NCBI GenBank assembly: GCA_949752735.1
Contig: OX457044.1
Span: 12,697,294-12,761,293, forward strand
Reading direction: 5' to 3'
DNA length: 64,000 nucleotides
Source: Lumbricus terrestris
Taxonomy: Eukaryota; Annelida; Clitellata; Crassiclitellata; Lumbricidae
Of this stretch, positions 63,601-64,000 are shown one piece after another (within the stretch, counting starts at the first letter, position 1; the number at the start of each line of letters is the position of its first letter). The notes under the pieces are model-generated. The model was not told the DNA's origin. It saw only the letters and a list, made by a program, of their open reading frames with translations, and ran no database searches. The position numbers were made by a program, and so were the translations under genes.

Positions 63601-64000
63601 CTAAATAAGAAGTCGACCATATCAAACTTGGACTTGACAATGGCAATTTCAGTATATTAGCAAAGCTGTCTAGATACCTGTATGCTGGCAATATTCCACT
63701 ATAATAATAATAATGTCATTTTAACTCAAAATGATTGCAAGTTGACTACCTTGTGGAGCACAACAGCCTAAAGCACATGGCCCTACAATTATACTGAACC
63801 TTAAAGTTTCAGCATTCAATCTTCAACAGGAAGCCTCCGAAGCTGCAACAAGTGATCCAAAAGAAGAATTTCCTCTCACTTACCTGGGTTGATCGATCAT
63901 CAAAGCAGAATGACAAGTGAAAACAGGAAATCAAACCTCAGTTTTTTTCAGTTTTAGCTCAAGGAAATTTTAGCAGAGAGAGCAGTGTAGAGGTAAGCCA
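63601..64000. other. Intron or upstream aladin region, unresolved
   Basis: The exon or exons for the aladin N-terminus should lie from here rightwards. Donor-like sites exist (GTAAGTGAG from 63883, GTATCT near 63676), but no exon with aladin similarity could be fixed. A short aat microsatellite is at 63701-63712. Confidence 0.4.

Noticed and set aside
63872..63930. Candidate upstream aladin exon ending at GTAAGTGAG (MIDQP before the donor)
   Set aside because: The phase could fit, but no acceptor precedes it in the open frame and the residues do not resemble aladin; the same CAG could equally be an acceptor.
1..64000. Search for tRNA, rRNA and other structured RNA genes
   Set aside because: None recognised on either strand by eye.

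Overview
This is animal nuclear DNA. Coding exons are short (47-205 bp), have GT/AG borders and are separated by kilobase introns packed with eukaryotic transposable elements (TEs). There is no prokaryotic gene organisation.

The only host gene I can support is one WD-repeat nucleoporin, aladin (AAAS). It lies on the minus strand and runs off the left end of the window, and probably off the right end too. I assembled eleven coding exons by protein similarity, splice signals and codon phase: 63539-63600, 55915-56006, 49761-49807, 43259-43429, 26864-27068, 24139-24263, 23719-23779, 22200-22375, 10644-10711, 1562-1628 and 117-201. They join without a phase break. The extreme N-terminus and the C-terminal end are not recovered. 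The gene therefore spans more than 63 kb, and everything else in the window is intron or element inserted in intron.

Main elements, left to right. 0.5-8.4 kb: a 21-bp minisatellite, two Tc1/mariner-type inverted-repeat elements (one split by an L2-like LINE), MITEs, and a G-rich Helitron-like copy. 8.4-15 kb: hAT and RTE relics, a second mariner copy, and three LINE families, two of them with clear target-site duplications (TSDs). 15.8-22.1 kb: a probable hAT holding an intact 1085-codon LINE ORF and a hAT MITE that itself carries another hAT MITE. 23-34 kb: a broken mariner, a Helitron-like element, an RTE copy with an internal inversion, and a 4.3-kb hAT with nested elements. 35.0-41.5 kb: a young Ty3/gypsy LTR element with apparently identical LTRs, no recognisable reverse transcriptase, and a foldback element inside its 3' LTR. 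41.9-64 kb: MITEs, hAT, piggyBac, RTE and L2-like fragments, many nested with readable TSDs, plus minisatellites.

Organism: the gag-protease-integrase order of the LTR element recalls the Gmr1 group first described from deuterostomes. With the L2-like, RTE, hAT and mariner load, this fits a marine invertebrate with a large genome, perhaps an echinoderm or hemichordate. That is an inference; the phylum cannot be fixed from this window.

I found no new cellular system. The most unusual items are the RT-less LTR element with its foldback insertion, the LINE inversion, the stacked nested insertions, and the extreme intron expansion of aladin.
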